Shown here piece by piece: positions 1-7,701 of a stretch of DNA of 64,000 nt. Within the stretch, counting starts at the first letter, position 1; the number at the start of each line of letters is the position of its first letter. Where the stretch lies: NCBI RefSeq assembly GCF_006874465.1, contig NZ_VIRL01000001.1, forward strand, positions 1 through 64,000. Reading direction: 5' to 3'. This stretch comes from Microbispora bryophytorum (GTDB taxonomy: Bacteria > Actinomycetota > Actinomycetes > Streptosporangiales > Streptosporangiaceae). The translations under genes were made by a program, and so were the position numbers. Under the pieces are notes generated by a model that searched no databases, had not been told where the DNA came from, and worked only from the letters and a program-made list of their open reading frames with translations.

Positions 1-1
1 G

Positions 2-124
2 GCCTTCACCATGGGCAACGCCTGGCAGTTCTTCATGGGCTACCGCTTCGCCATCTTCAACTACGCCACCCAGTCCCTGGGCGGCGCGGTCACCGTCAAC
101 CGCTTCGACCTCACCACCCCCTGA
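2..124 (+). CDS. C-terminal fragment, probable glycoside hydrolase (GH43-like)
   Basis: The window opens inside a gene; the last 40 codons read to a TGA at 122-124. The tail has the pattern FFMGYRFAIFNYATQSLGG followed by a VTVNRFDL strand. This resembles the last beta strands of the beta-sandwich domain at the end of actinomycete GH43 beta-xylosidases/arabinofuranosidases. That assignment rests on recalled family resemblance of a short tail, so only 'secreted or cytosolic glycosidase end' is safe. The catalytic domain lies outside the window. The next gene is convergent, 23 bp away. Confidence 0.45.
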   Translation, partial: AFTMGNAWQFFMGYRFAIFNYATQSLGGAVTVNRFDLTTP

Positions 125-147
125 GACGAAAGGACCAGGAAGACTCG

Positions 148-738
148 CTACTCGACGGCCCGGCGGTAGGTGCACACCTGCACGCCGGTGCCGCCGGTGG
201 TCGCGGAGACGAGTTCGAGCCTGTGCCGCAGGCCGTCGCTCGGGAAGATCGTCTTTCCGCCGCCGAGGATCACCGGCATGACGATCAGCCGGAGCTCGTC
301 GACCAGGCCCTCGTGCAGGAGGGTGCGCACGAGGCTCGGGCTCCCCATGACGACCAGGTCGCCGTCGCCCGCGTCCCGCAGCTCGCGGAGGCGGGCGACG
401 GCCGCGTCGCCGGGGATTCGCGTGGTGTTCCAGGTCAGCTCGTCGTCGCTCAGCGTCTCGGACACCACGTATTTCGGCATCGCGTTCATCCGGTCGGCGA
501 ACGGGTCGCCGGCCCGCTCGGGCCATGCGGCGGCCATGTTCTGCCAGGTGCGGCGGCCGTAGAGCAGTCCCTCCGCCTTGCTCACCGTGTCGTAGAAGGC
601 GCCGCCGACGATCTCCGGGTCGAAGAACGGATGCGTCCAGCCGCCGTGGGCGAAGCCGCCGTCGGTGTCCTCCTCGGGACCACCCGGCGCCTGCACGACG
701 CCGTCCACGCTCATGAATTCGATGACCACGATGCGCAT
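148..738 (-). CDS. Dihydrofolate reductase family protein (RibD C-terminal domain)
   Basis: A 196-residue protein of the RibD_C / DHFR-like fold. It starts MRIVVIEFMSVDGVVQ, typical of the first strand of this family. LLYGRRTWQNM near residue 60 and VMGSPSLVRTLLHEGLVDELRL near residue 130 match the nucleotide-binding and helix segments of actinobacterial 'dihydrofolate reductase family' proteins. Most are NADPH-dependent reductases of unknown substrate and are not the housekeeping FolA. The ATG lies about 70 bp downstream of a good promoter with operator-like repeats (807-852), so the gene is probably transcribed alone under a repressor. Confidence 0.85.
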   Translation of the reverse strand: MRIVVIEFMSVDGVVQAPGGPEEDTDGGFAHGGWTHPFFDPEIVGGAFYDTVSKAEGLLYGRRTWQNMAAAWPERAGDPFADRMNAMPKYVVSETLSDDELTWNTTRIPGDAAVARLRELRDAGDGDLVVMGSPSLVRTLLHEGLVDELRLIVMPVILGGGKTIFPSDGLRHRLELVSATTGGTGVQVCTYRRAVE

Positions 739-806
739 CGCGCTCTCCTCCGTGTGTACCCGTCTGTGCCCACCGGTCTGTGTCCACCGGCTCCGTCGTG
801 GTTCCC

Positions 807-852
807 ACGGTAGCTACCGACGAATTTATTTGTCAAGACACCTCTATTTGTC
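807..852 (-). promoter_or_regulatory. Sigma70-like promoter with TATTTGTC direct repeats
   Basis: On the minus strand a perfect TTGACA (831-836) lies 18 bp from TACCGT (807-812), giving a plausible -35/-10 pair for the reductase gene starting at 738. The plus-strand octamer TATTTGTC occurs at 827-834, over the -35 box, and again at 845-852, an 18-bp offset. Such direct repeats over a -35 suggest a repressor operator (HxlR, MarR or TetR type). The regulator is not visible nearby. Confidence 0.55.
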
Positions 853-1611
853 GGCTACTACCTCCAGGACGCGTGAGGCGACCGTCTCGGCGGGCCGGCC
901 GAGCACCCGTTCGAGGTCGTCGGTCCGCTGCTCCAGCTTCCCCGCGCGGATCTGCGCGTTGATCCAGCTCATCGGGCCCGGCCCGGCGTCGGCCACCTCG
1001 CGGTAGGGCACGCCGAGCGCCTCGGCCACCTCGGGATAGCTCCACAGTGGCCCGGTGAAGTCGTACGCCCGGCCCAGATGCCCCTCACCGGTCAGCACGT
1101 TGGCCGCCGCCTCGGCGAGATCCGACCGGAACGCCGTGTTCAGGCCGCGTCCACCGGTGCTGCTGGTGATCTCACCCTCGACGACCCGCGGGACGAACGC
1201 GTCGCTGTAGAAGGGGTGGCGCAGGAACGTGTACGGCAGGCCGCTGCGGAGTATGGCCTGCTCGGTGGCGTGATAGGCCTCCGTCATGCCGGTCGCGCCG
1301 GCGCCGGCCCCCAGGAAGCTGGTGAAGACGACCGCGCCGACGCCGGCCTCCTTAGCCGCGGTCACCGCGTTCAGGTGCTGCTCGATCCTGCGGGGGGTGT
1401 CGAGCTCAGGAGAGGAGATCAGGAGGAGACGGGCGGCCCCGTCGAACGCCTCGCGCAGACTCGCCGGGTCGTCGTAGTCACCGCGGCGGGCCGGCACACC
1501 CTCCGGCGCGCGGCCGAGGTCGCGCACCGCGGCCACCACCTCCGTACGGGTGCGTAAACGGTCGATGACGAGGCGGCCGAGCGCGCCGGAGGCGGCTGAG
1601 ATCACGATCAT
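844..1611 (-). CDS. NmrA-family NAD(P)-binding quinone oxidoreductase (QorB/YtfG-like)
   Basis: A 255-residue atypical short-chain dehydrogenase. MIVISAASGALGRLVIDRL is the N-terminal Rossmann strand-loop-helix with an AxxGxLG nucleotide motif. LLLISSPE near residue 70, VVFTSFLGA near 105 and YHATEQAILRSGLPYTFLRH near 125 follow the order seen in E. coli YtfG (NAD(P)H:quinone oxidoreductase 2). The ATG overlaps the stop of the upstream patatin gene as ATGA, so translation is probably coupled. Substrate cannot be told from sequence; reduction of quinones or small electrophiles is the family expectation. Confidence 0.85.
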   Translation of the reverse strand: MIVISAASGALGRLVIDRLRTRTEVVAAVRDLGRAPEGVPARRGDYDDPASLREAFDGAARLLLISSPELDTPRRIEQHLNAVTAAKEAGVGAVVFTSFLGAGAGATGMTEAYHATEQAILRSGLPYTFLRHPFYSDAFVPRVVEGEITSSTGGRGLNTAFRSDLAEAAANVLTGEGHLGRAYDFTGPLWSYPEVAEALGVPYREVADAGPGPMSWINAQIRAGKLEQRTDDLERVLGRPAETVASRVLEVVADK

Positions 1612-2696
1612 GGGCCAAGTAGACTCCCGGCCGTTTCGGCCCTGCCACTGGTTTTCCGGCCACTCGTTCTCGCGGGGGGACGGTAGCGGGCGCGGTAGTC
1701 GTCCCAGTCCCAGGTGGCCAGGAAGGCCGCCGCGGCCGTCCGGCCGTTGCGGTAGAGGTGGTGCCTCTGCCCCTCGTCGAGGTCGAAGTCGACCATCCCC
1801 ACGCCCTCGGTGTCGACCTGAATGGTGCGGGCCCTGACCCAGGGCTGGTCGAGGTACGTCTGGTCGTGGCCGACGATCGCGGTCCCGACCAGGGACGTCA
1901 GCAGCCGCAGGGCGGGCAGGTGAGGAGTCCCGACAAGCGGCAGCCTGAGCGTGTCCTCCCCGAACGCGGGGAGCAGTTTGACCCCGAACGTGGGCCAGCG
2001 CGGCTGCCGCCCGTCGGGCCGGTCGAGCGTGTCGATGGGGAAGTTGGACAGCACGCCGCCGTCCACCAGCGTCGACACCAGCCCGGTGCCGGGATTGGCG
2101 ATCGTGACGGGCTCGAAGAAGAAGGGGATCGACATCGAGGCGCGGACCGCGTCGGCCACCCGCTGCCTGCCCGGCTCCGCCACGCCGTAGACGCTCCGGT
2201 AGTCCCACGGCAGGCGCACCAGCCGGCCCAGGGTGACGTCCGTGGCCGTCACCACCAGGCTGTAGCGCTGGTCCTCGCCCATCCAGGGCGCCGGGTCGTC
2301 GAGGGCCAGGTCGTCGAACGTCTCGACACCCAGGCCGGCCAACTCGTTGCCCAGCCACTCCCGCAGGTAGTCGCCCTCGAACACGCCCTGTTCGAACAGC
2401 AGGGACAGCAGCGAGAACCCCCTGCCGACCAGCGGGACGCGCTCCGCGGCGGACGCGTCCCTGAACCTGCGGTAGTCGACGTCGAACAGGAGCTCGCGCA
2501 TGCGCTCCGGCGGCATTCCGGCCGCGGCCAGCGCTCCCACCACCGCCCCCGCGGAGGTCCCGGCGACACGAGTGCCGGCGGCCCGTCCGAACCGGTATCC
2601 GGCGGTGTGCAGTTCGTGCAGCGCGCCGACCAGGCCCACGCCCTTGACGCCGCCGCCCTCCAGCACCAGATCGGCCCGCTTGTCCATCCCGGCCAT
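1608..2696 (-). CDS. Patatin-like phospholipase
   Basis: A cytosolic serine acyl hydrolase of about 362 residues. The oxyanion-hole motif EGGGVKG is near residues 13-19, the nucleophile elbow GTSAG near 46-50 supplies the catalytic Ser, and DGG near 215 (LVDGGVLSNFPID) supplies the dyad Asp, so all catalytic elements are present. There is no signal peptide. The ATG at 2696 is preferred because AAGGG lies 9 bp upstream; a GTG at 2702 is in frame but too close to it. It overlaps the downstream NmrA gene by four bases, forming a two-gene operon. Family members act on phospholipids or neutral lipids. Confidence 0.88.
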   Translation of the reverse strand: MAGMDKRADLVLEGGGVKGVGLVGALHELHTAGYRFGRAAGTRVAGTSAGAVVGALAAAGMPPERMRELLFDVDYRRFRDASAAERVPLVGRGFSLLSLLFEQGVFEGDYLREWLGNELAGLGVETFDDLALDDPAPWMGEDQRYSLVVTATDVTLGRLVRLPWDYRSVYGVAEPGRQRVADAVRASMSIPFFFEPVTIANPGTGLVSTLVDGGVLSNFPIDTLDRPDGRQPRWPTFGVKLLPAFGEDTLRLPLVGTPHLPALRLLTSLVGTAIVGHDQTYLDQPWVRARTIQVDTEGVGMVDFDLDEGQRHHLYRNGRTAAAAFLATWDWDDYRARYRPPARTSGRKTSGRAETAGSLLGP

Positions 2697-2786
2697 CGGC
2701 ACCAGCCCTTCTTCCGACCGCCCTCACGTGGATCTACCGCGTTCGGACGGCTCGGGCCTCGGCGCCGCGCCAATACGACCGAACCC

Positions 2787-3188
2787 TCATTCCCCCTTGT
2801 CCTGGGGATACCAGCGCAGTTCGATGACGTTGCCGTCGGGGTCCTTCAGGTAGACCGAAGTGGCGACGCCGCGCGCCCCGAACCGGGGGCCGGGTCCGTC
2901 GATGACGGTGAGAGCGCCGGAGTCGACGACCTCCTGCCAGTCCAGCGGCTCGACGACCAGGCAGAAGTGGTCGACGTTCGGCTCGCCGCGGTCGCCGCGC
3001 AGCAGATCGATGATCGTGTCCGGAGACACCCGCACCGAGGGGAACGGCGCCTTTCCCGCTCGCCACTCGTCCACCCGCACCGGCTCAAGGCCGAGGACGT
3101 CGCAGTAGAACGCCAGCGACCGCTCGACGTCCTCCACGGTCAGCACCAGATGATCGAAACCCTTGACGCGCATGTTCGTTGTGCTCAT
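2787..3188 (-). CDS. VOC (glyoxalase/bleomycin-resistance) family protein
   Basis: A 133-residue single-module vicinal-oxygen-chelate protein. FDHLVLTVEDVERSLAFYCDVLGLE is the first beta-alpha-beta-beta-beta module; VDHFCLVVEP and SVYLKDPDGNVIELRWY form the second. His and Glu residues are at the usual metal positions (H of FDHL, H of VDHF, E of VIELRW). The start used is MSTTNMRV; an in-frame ATG at 3173 (MRVKGFDH) is also possible. Similar proteins are annotated as virulence-related or dioxygenase-like; the reaction is unknown. It is divergent from the secreted protein at 3443. Confidence 0.85.
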   Translation of the reverse strand: MSTTNMRVKGFDHLVLTVEDVERSLAFYCDVLGLEPVRVDEWRAGKAPFPSVRVSPDTIIDLLRGDRGEPNVDHFCLVVEPLDWQEVVDSGALTVIDGPGPRFGARGVATSVYLKDPDGNVIELRWYPQDKGE

Positions 3189-3292
3189 GAGTCCAACGAT
3201 GCTCGTCGCGACGGCCGGTACCAAGTCCCGATCACGCTCGCATGCTCGAACGGGACGAGATCGAGATCTTCCCGACGTCGGCGGCCCCGCTA

Positions 3293-3381
3293 CACCGTCG
3301 CCTTCTGCACCGTCGCCTTCTGCACCGTCACCTTCCTGCACCGCACCTTTTGCATCGTCATTTTCGGCATGGCCTCTTCTG
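3293..3381. repeat. Degenerate 15-bp tandem repeat in a divergent intergenic region
   Basis: About six head-to-tail units starting CACCGTC or a relative. The first two are identical CACCGTCGCCTTCTG copies; the rest drift to CACCGTCACCTTCCTG, CACCGCACCTTTTG, CATCGTCATTTTCGG and CATGGCCTCTTCTG. The array sits between the divergent VOC gene and the secreted-protein gene and ends about 60 bp before the latter. The graded decay looks like an old slippage array. Confidence 0.8.
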
Positions 3382-3442
3382 TAACAGGTTGCGGTTGCGA
3401 TAGAAGATCACTCGTACTATTTCTCCTCCTTTCGAGGTACAT

Positions 3443-4099
3443 GTGAGAAAGACCCTGCGAGCGACTGCGGCCCCCGTGTTCGCCGCCGCCTTCGTCCTGG
3501 CCGCCCTGTCCGCTCCCGCGAACGCCGACACCACCCCCGGCACGACCGAGAGCGACGCCGATATCGCCGCCGAGTGGCAGACCGCCTGGGACACCTACCA
3601 CTTCACCGACACCACCCCGCCCGCGCCCGACTCGGGCCGGAGCCGGGTCACGAACAGCATCTCGGTCGACATCGACTCGCCGATGCCGCTGACCTTCTAC
3701 AAGTACTCGGACTTCAACAACCACCTCGGTAAGAACCCGTTCCTGAAGCGGGTCGTCACGCACAAGGAGTGGCGCGAGGCCCCCGCGACCTACCGCAACC
3801 TCACGGCGATCGAGGAGATCCCGTACGAGGGCACGATCGTGGTCAGCAAGACCCACGCCCAGCAGCGCCTCCACCCGGACGGGTTCTACTACGAGACCGA
3901 CAGTTGGTCGCAGCCCAACGTGGTAACGCACCAGAAGATCGACTTCTCGCCACTGCCCGGCGGGAAGACCCGGGTCACGGAGAACCTCACCTTCGAAGCG
4001 GACTCTTCGCTGATCGACTTCGTCGCCGCGAACGGCACCGCCTCGCACCAGCAGTTGCAGGAGGCCCTCAAAGACGCGATCGAGAGCGGCGAGCTCTGA
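3443..4099 (+). CDS. Secreted protein of unknown function
   Basis: A 218-residue protein with a clear Sec signal peptide: MRKTLRATAAP, a hydrophobic core to about residue 27 and an APANA-type cleavage site. The mature part has no cysteines. It contains an alpha/beta stretch (DSPMPLTFYKYSDFNNHLGKN, then ETDSWSQPNVVTHQKIDF and GKTRVTENLTFEADSSLIDFV) that loosely resembles a SRPBCC/START-like lipid-binding fold. I cannot assign it to a named family. The GTG start has a GAGG five bases upstream. It is followed by a strong hairpin shared with the convergent secreted gene. Confidence 0.75.
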   Translation: MRKTLRATAAPVFAAAFVLAALSAPANADTTPGTTESDADIAAEWQTAWDTYHFTDTTPPAPDSGRSRVTNSISVDIDSPMPLTFYKYSDFNNHLGKNPFLKRVVTHKEWREAPATYRNLTAIEEIPYEGTIVVSKTHAQQRLHPDGFYYETDSWSQPNVVTHQKIDFSPLPGGKTRVTENLTFEADSSLIDFVAANGTASHQQLQEALKDAIESGEL

Positions 4100-4123
4100 T
4101 CCTCGGGCCAACATGGGAAAGGC

Positions 4124-4149
4124 GGGCGTCTTCCGTGCGGGAGACGCCC
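4124..4149. terminator. Hairpin between two convergent secreted-protein genes
   Basis: GGGCGTCT (4124-4131) pairs with AGACGCCC (4142-4149) across a 10-nt loop. It lies 25 bp after the stop at 4099 and 9 bp before the stop of the opposing gene, so it can serve both strands. There is no U-tract, which is usual for this GC content. Confidence 0.65.
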
Positions 4150-4157
4150 GTCTCCTG

Positions 4158-4772
4158 TCAGTGCCCGATGCCTTCGCCCCTGCTCTCGTTGGACTCCAGG
4201 GTCTGGTTGATCGAGCAGTTCTTGATCCCGCCTCTGCAGTTGCCGCTCAGGGAGTCGGTGAAGACGCTGACGCTCGACACCTGCTGGACGCCGGCGAAGT
4301 CGACGGCGCTGTTGCCCGCGGGGGCGTTCACGTTGCGCTTGCCCGTATTGAGCTGGTAGGGGGGGCTGCTGATCGTCGGCGCGTTGGCGGTGTTCACGCC
4401 GGCCGTGCGCTGCGTACCACCGCCGCCGCCGTCACCCAACCCGCCACCGAAACCGGCGAGACGGGCGCCGCCGTGACCGTGGCCCTTGCCCTTCTTCCCT
4501 TTGCCTTTCTTGCCCTGGCCCTTCTTGCCCTGGCCGCCATGACCACCCTGTCCACTCTTGCCGCCGTGGCCATGCGGGCCGTGACCGGCGGCCGGGACCG
4601 GCGCGGCCAGCGCCTGCGGCACCACGGCGACGCTCGGCATCACGATGAGGAGCGCGGCGACGGCCATGCGCCGAGCGGACATGGACACGACGCGGGTTCT
4701 TTCTGCCCTGATGTCGCCCATCCGATCCACACCTGCCTTTGCATTGGCACACAAGCGACGCATCCGGCTCAT
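4158..4772 (-). CDS. Secreted Gly/Lys/His-rich protein
   Basis: A 204-residue product if the ATG at 4772 is used, where GGAGG and GAGGGG lie upstream; ATGs at 4721 and 4682 are in frame and would shorten the n-region. A hydrophobic signal core (AVAALLIVMPSVAVVPQALA) is followed by a low-complexity run of about 50 residues made of GQGG, GKKGQGKKGKG and GHGHGG units, then a poly-Gly patch. The C-terminal 70 residues look structured (SSPPYQLNTGKRNVNAP and SVSVFTDSLSGNC), with two cysteines seven residues apart near the end that could form a disulfide. No family recognised. The basic Gly-rich stretch could bind cell-wall polymers or nucleic acid; that is inference. Confidence 0.7.
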   Translation of the reverse strand: MSRMRRLCANAKAGVDRMGDIRAERTRVVSMSARRMAVAALLIVMPSVAVVPQALAAPVPAAGHGPHGHGGKSGQGGHGGQGKKGQGKKGKGKKGKGHGHGGARLAGFGGGLGDGGGGGTQRTAGVNTANAPTISSPPYQLNTGKRNVNAPAGNSAVDFAGVQQVSSVSVFTDSLSGNCRGGIKNCSINQTLESNESRGEGIGH

Positions 4773-4909
4773 ACCCCTCACTTCGCCTCCCTTCTCCCGG
4801 GGTGTGATGTGCTGTGCGGTTGCTGATGCCTTCTTTGCGCTGAGCGCCCCGGGCGACCAGGGCGCCCTGGGCACCGCGGTCAGCGCGTGTCCGTGTCGCC
4901 AGCGGCCCG

Positions 4910-7606
4910 CTAAATCCGTAGCCGGTTGATGCGGGTCTGCTGGTAGGTGAAGGTCCAGCGGTCGGTGCCGGTCTTGTGCCGGGTGTAGCGGTCGGGGTGC
5001 TGGTAGCGGTCGCGGTTGTGGAACTGGCAGGCCGGGCCGAGGAGTTTCAGGTCGGTCAGGCCGCCGGTGCTCCAGTTGTCGGCGTGGTCGATCTGGCACA
5101 TGATGGCGGGCAGCGGACAGCCGTCAATCCAGCAGGTGGCGTAGCGGGCGTAAACGGCCCGCCGCTGGGCGGGCGTGGCCAGGCGAACCTTGCGGCCCAT
5201 GTCCAGCACCTGCCCCTCGGCATCCATCACCAACCGCACCAGCGCGCTTGTGCGGGCCAGGCGATGCACACTGGAAACCGGCAGCATCTGCCCGATCGCC
5301 AGCAACAACCCCGGCGCGGTGCCCAGCAAAGCCCCCGGCACCGCCCCCAGCGCTGCCCTCGCCCCCGGCTCGCCCGGCGCTGCCCCCGGCAGCGTCCCTG
5401 ACGCTGTCCCCGTTGGCCTCCCCGGCGGCCTCCCCGGCGCTGCTCCCAGTGGCTTGCCCGGCGGCGTCCCCGGCCCAGGCTCGCTCGACGGTGTCCCGGG
5501 CTCTGGCTCCGATGGCCTCCCCGGCGGTGTCCCCGGCTCCGGTCTCGGCGCTCTCGGTGCCGCGCCTCGCGCCGTCCCTGCTCCCGACTGCTCATGGTGC
5601 ACGTCGCCGTGGCCTTCGGGCGTGCCCTGCGCATGCCGGCAGTCCCCCGCAGGCTGGTGCCCGGCGTGGGTGTGATGCGCGGCGGCGTCCTCGGGAGGAG
5701 GATCCGGCCATTGCGCCGCGCAGGAATGCGCTCCGCTCGGAGGCACCGCGTGTGGAGGTGCTGCTTGTGGAGATGCTGCGTGTGGAGGCGCGCTACCGCC
5801 GTAGGCAGGCCATGCTGGTGCACACTCGGGGTCTGTTCCAGCGTGGGCCGCGGCATGGTCGCGGTCTGCGCCCCTGGGCGGTGCAGTGTCGTCGCCCTCG
5901 GCAGAGGCAAGGTCAAGGTCGGTGCTCCCGGCGGCGGCGTCCGCGGCTGCCCCGGCATCGGCATCGGCTGCCGGAGCGGCTGCTGTCTCGGCTTCGGCGC
6001 TGCCGGGCTGACGCGGCCGGTAGGGGCCCTCACCCTGAGCAGGTGCGGCAGCACCGGTCATGCCCACATCGCCGGGGTCCGCGTCGCCGAGGCTGTCGGC
6101 CTCATCGTCGCCGAGGTTGCCGGGGGCCTCGTCGGTGGGGATGGCGTCTTCGACGTCGCCGTCTTCCATAGGGCACGGCCCGGCAACGCTACCGCGGTCG
6201 CCGAACGCGCCGGTGTCCTCACTGTCGCCATCCTCGGCACTGTCCGCACCCTCGGCATCCTGAGCGTCCTGGCCGTCGCCGGCACCTTCGCCACCCTGCG
6301 CGCCCTCGGTGCCCTCACCGTTCTCGGCGTTCTCGCCGTCCTGGCCGTCCCGGCCGCCCTCGGCGCTGTCCGCACCCTGGGCGTTCTCGCCGTCCTGGGC
6401 GTCTTCTGAGTGGTCGGGGGCGGGGTCTTCGGGGTGGTCGGGGTGGTCGGGTTCGGGGTCGGTGGGGAGGGATTCGGCGTTGACCAGTACCAGAAGCTCA
6501 GCGACGATCTTCTGCTCCATCAACGCGATGAACGCATCCGCCTGGCGAACCCGCAGCGGCCGATCATCGCCCTCCGCACGCGGCTTGGCATAAGCATCCA
6601 ACAGCGCCCGCAACCGCGCCGCCGCCTCACGCGGCAGATAGAACTCCCCCTCCAAGCCCCCACCCGCAGTGGGGCGGACCCGCAAAAACCGCCGCCCGTA
6701 ATCGGCCCGCTCGTCCCGCTCCTCACCATCAGGGTCCAACACCGCCCGCAGATACCGCCCCGCCTTGGCCACCTCCGCCGGCCCCGCCTTACCCGCCAAC
6801 TCCAGCAAAATCGGCTCAGCCAGCCCCGCATGCTCATCACTCAACCGCGCGGTGGCCGTACAGATCGCCTCCACCACCCCCGCCGACAACACCCCCGCGG
6901 CGAACTTCTCCCGCACCCTCGGCAGACGCGCCAACTCCACCGCCAAAGTCAGCAGACGACCCGCCCCCGCCACGCTCATCCCGGCGGCGGTGCGCAACCA
7001 ACTACGGGTCGAGGCATGCCCATGCTGCCTGGCCTGCCCCGCCCCATGCACCCGCCCCACCCGATCCGCCAACGCGCACGTGATCCGATCCCGCGCGAAC
7101 AACAAATCCTCAGCCTCAGCAAGACAGACATCCGCATCGCCCGGCAACGCCGCCAACGCCAACGCCTGCGCCGACTCACGCAACGAACCCACGAGCACCC
7201 ACGACGACCGGCCCTTGCCCTGACCGGGACCGGCCTGACCACCACCGGCGCTCCCGGCATCGGCACCGGCACCACCAGCACTCCCGCCACCGCCCGCACC
7301 ACGGGCGCTCCCGGCACCGGCACCGACACCACCAGCGCTGTCGGCGCTCGCGGCACCGGACGCGTCGTCGTCGACGCCCTCACCGTCCGTGAGCCCGCTG
7401 CCGGTGCTGCTGTTGGTGCTGGTGCTGCTGTCGGCCTTGGTGCGGCTCGCGTGCCGCGTCGGCTGGGGATCGGCGATCGGAAAGTGCTCACGAGCGGCCG
7501 AGCCATCCGCGGACCACAACCGGGAACCGGAGGTCAACCGGTCCCACCAGTCTCCAGAGTCATTCGAACGATGGGAGTGCTCAGGATCGATATCGAACAT
7601 ATCCAT
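4910..7606 (-). CDS. DUF222 / HNH endonuclease domain protein, copy A
   Basis: An 898-residue member of the actinobacterial DUF222-HNH ('13E12 repeat') family. Residues 1-135 are Ser/Gly/Ala-rich. DUF222 spans about 140-375 (begins SSWVLVGSLRESAQAL). An acidic then Pro/Gly-rich low-complexity linker runs from about 375 to 740. The HNH nuclease is near 806-870, with paired cysteines (CWIDGC), the IDH of the catalytic motif and HNRDRY. Family function is unproven; the HNH fold predicts metal-dependent DNA nicking. A near-identical inverted paralogue starts at 36283. The start is the ATG at 7606 with GGGAGG four bases upstream. Family proteins are often about 400-500 aa, so this linker is unusually long. 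Confidence 0.9.
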   Translation of the reverse strand: MDMFDIDPEHSHRSNDSGDWWDRLTSGSRLWSADGSAAREHFPIADPQPTRHASRTKADSSTSTNSSTGSGLTDGEGVDDDASGAASADSAGGVGAGAGSARGAGGGGSAGGAGADAGSAGGGQAGPGQGKGRSSWVLVGSLRESAQALALAALPGDADVCLAEAEDLLFARDRITCALADRVGRVHGAGQARQHGHASTRSWLRTAAGMSVAGAGRLLTLAVELARLPRVREKFAAGVLSAGVVEAICTATARLSDEHAGLAEPILLELAGKAGPAEVAKAGRYLRAVLDPDGEERDERADYGRRFLRVRPTAGGGLEGEFYLPREAAARLRALLDAYAKPRAEGDDRPLRVRQADAFIALMEQKIVAELLVLVNAESLPTDPEPDHPDHPEDPAPDHSEDAQDGENAQGADSAEGGRDGQDGENAENGEGTEGAQGGEGAGDGQDAQDAEGADSAEDGDSEDTGAFGDRGSVAGPCPMEDGDVEDAIPTDEAPGNLGDDEADSLGDADPGDVGMTGAAAPAQGEGPYRPRQPGSAEAETAAAPAADADAGAAADAAAGSTDLDLASAEGDDTAPPRGADRDHAAAHAGTDPECAPAWPAYGGSAPPHAASPQAAPPHAVPPSGAHSCAAQWPDPPPEDAAAHHTHAGHQPAGDCRHAQGTPEGHGDVHHEQSGAGTARGAAPRAPRPEPGTPPGRPSEPEPGTPSSEPGPGTPPGKPLGAAPGRPPGRPTGTASGTLPGAAPGEPGARAALGAVPGALLGTAPGLLLAIGQMLPVSSVHRLARTSALVRLVMDAEGQVLDMGRKVRLATPAQRRAVYARYATCWIDGCPLPAIMCQIDHADNWSTGGLTDLKLLGPACQFHNRDRYQHPDRYTRHKTGTDRWTFTYQQTRINRLRI

Positions 7607-7701
7607 TGCACCTCCCAACGAGATTCGAAATTCTGTTTCAATTTTCTCCCACCAACATCACACAGAGCAACCTTGCGAGGCGATTTGTTGGAGCTACAGG
7701 C

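Noticed and set aside
844-2727. A 627-codon minus-strand reading frame spanning the NmrA and patatin region
   Set aside because: Only its C-terminal 255 codons (844-1611) match a family; upstream it is Arg/Gly/Pro-rich and lies out of frame with the intact patatin gene.
5227-6409. Several long frames opposite the DUF222-HNH linker in both copies
   Set aside because: They arise from low-complexity GC-rich repeats and have no start signals or domain content. The DUF222 and HNH domains fix the true strand and frame.
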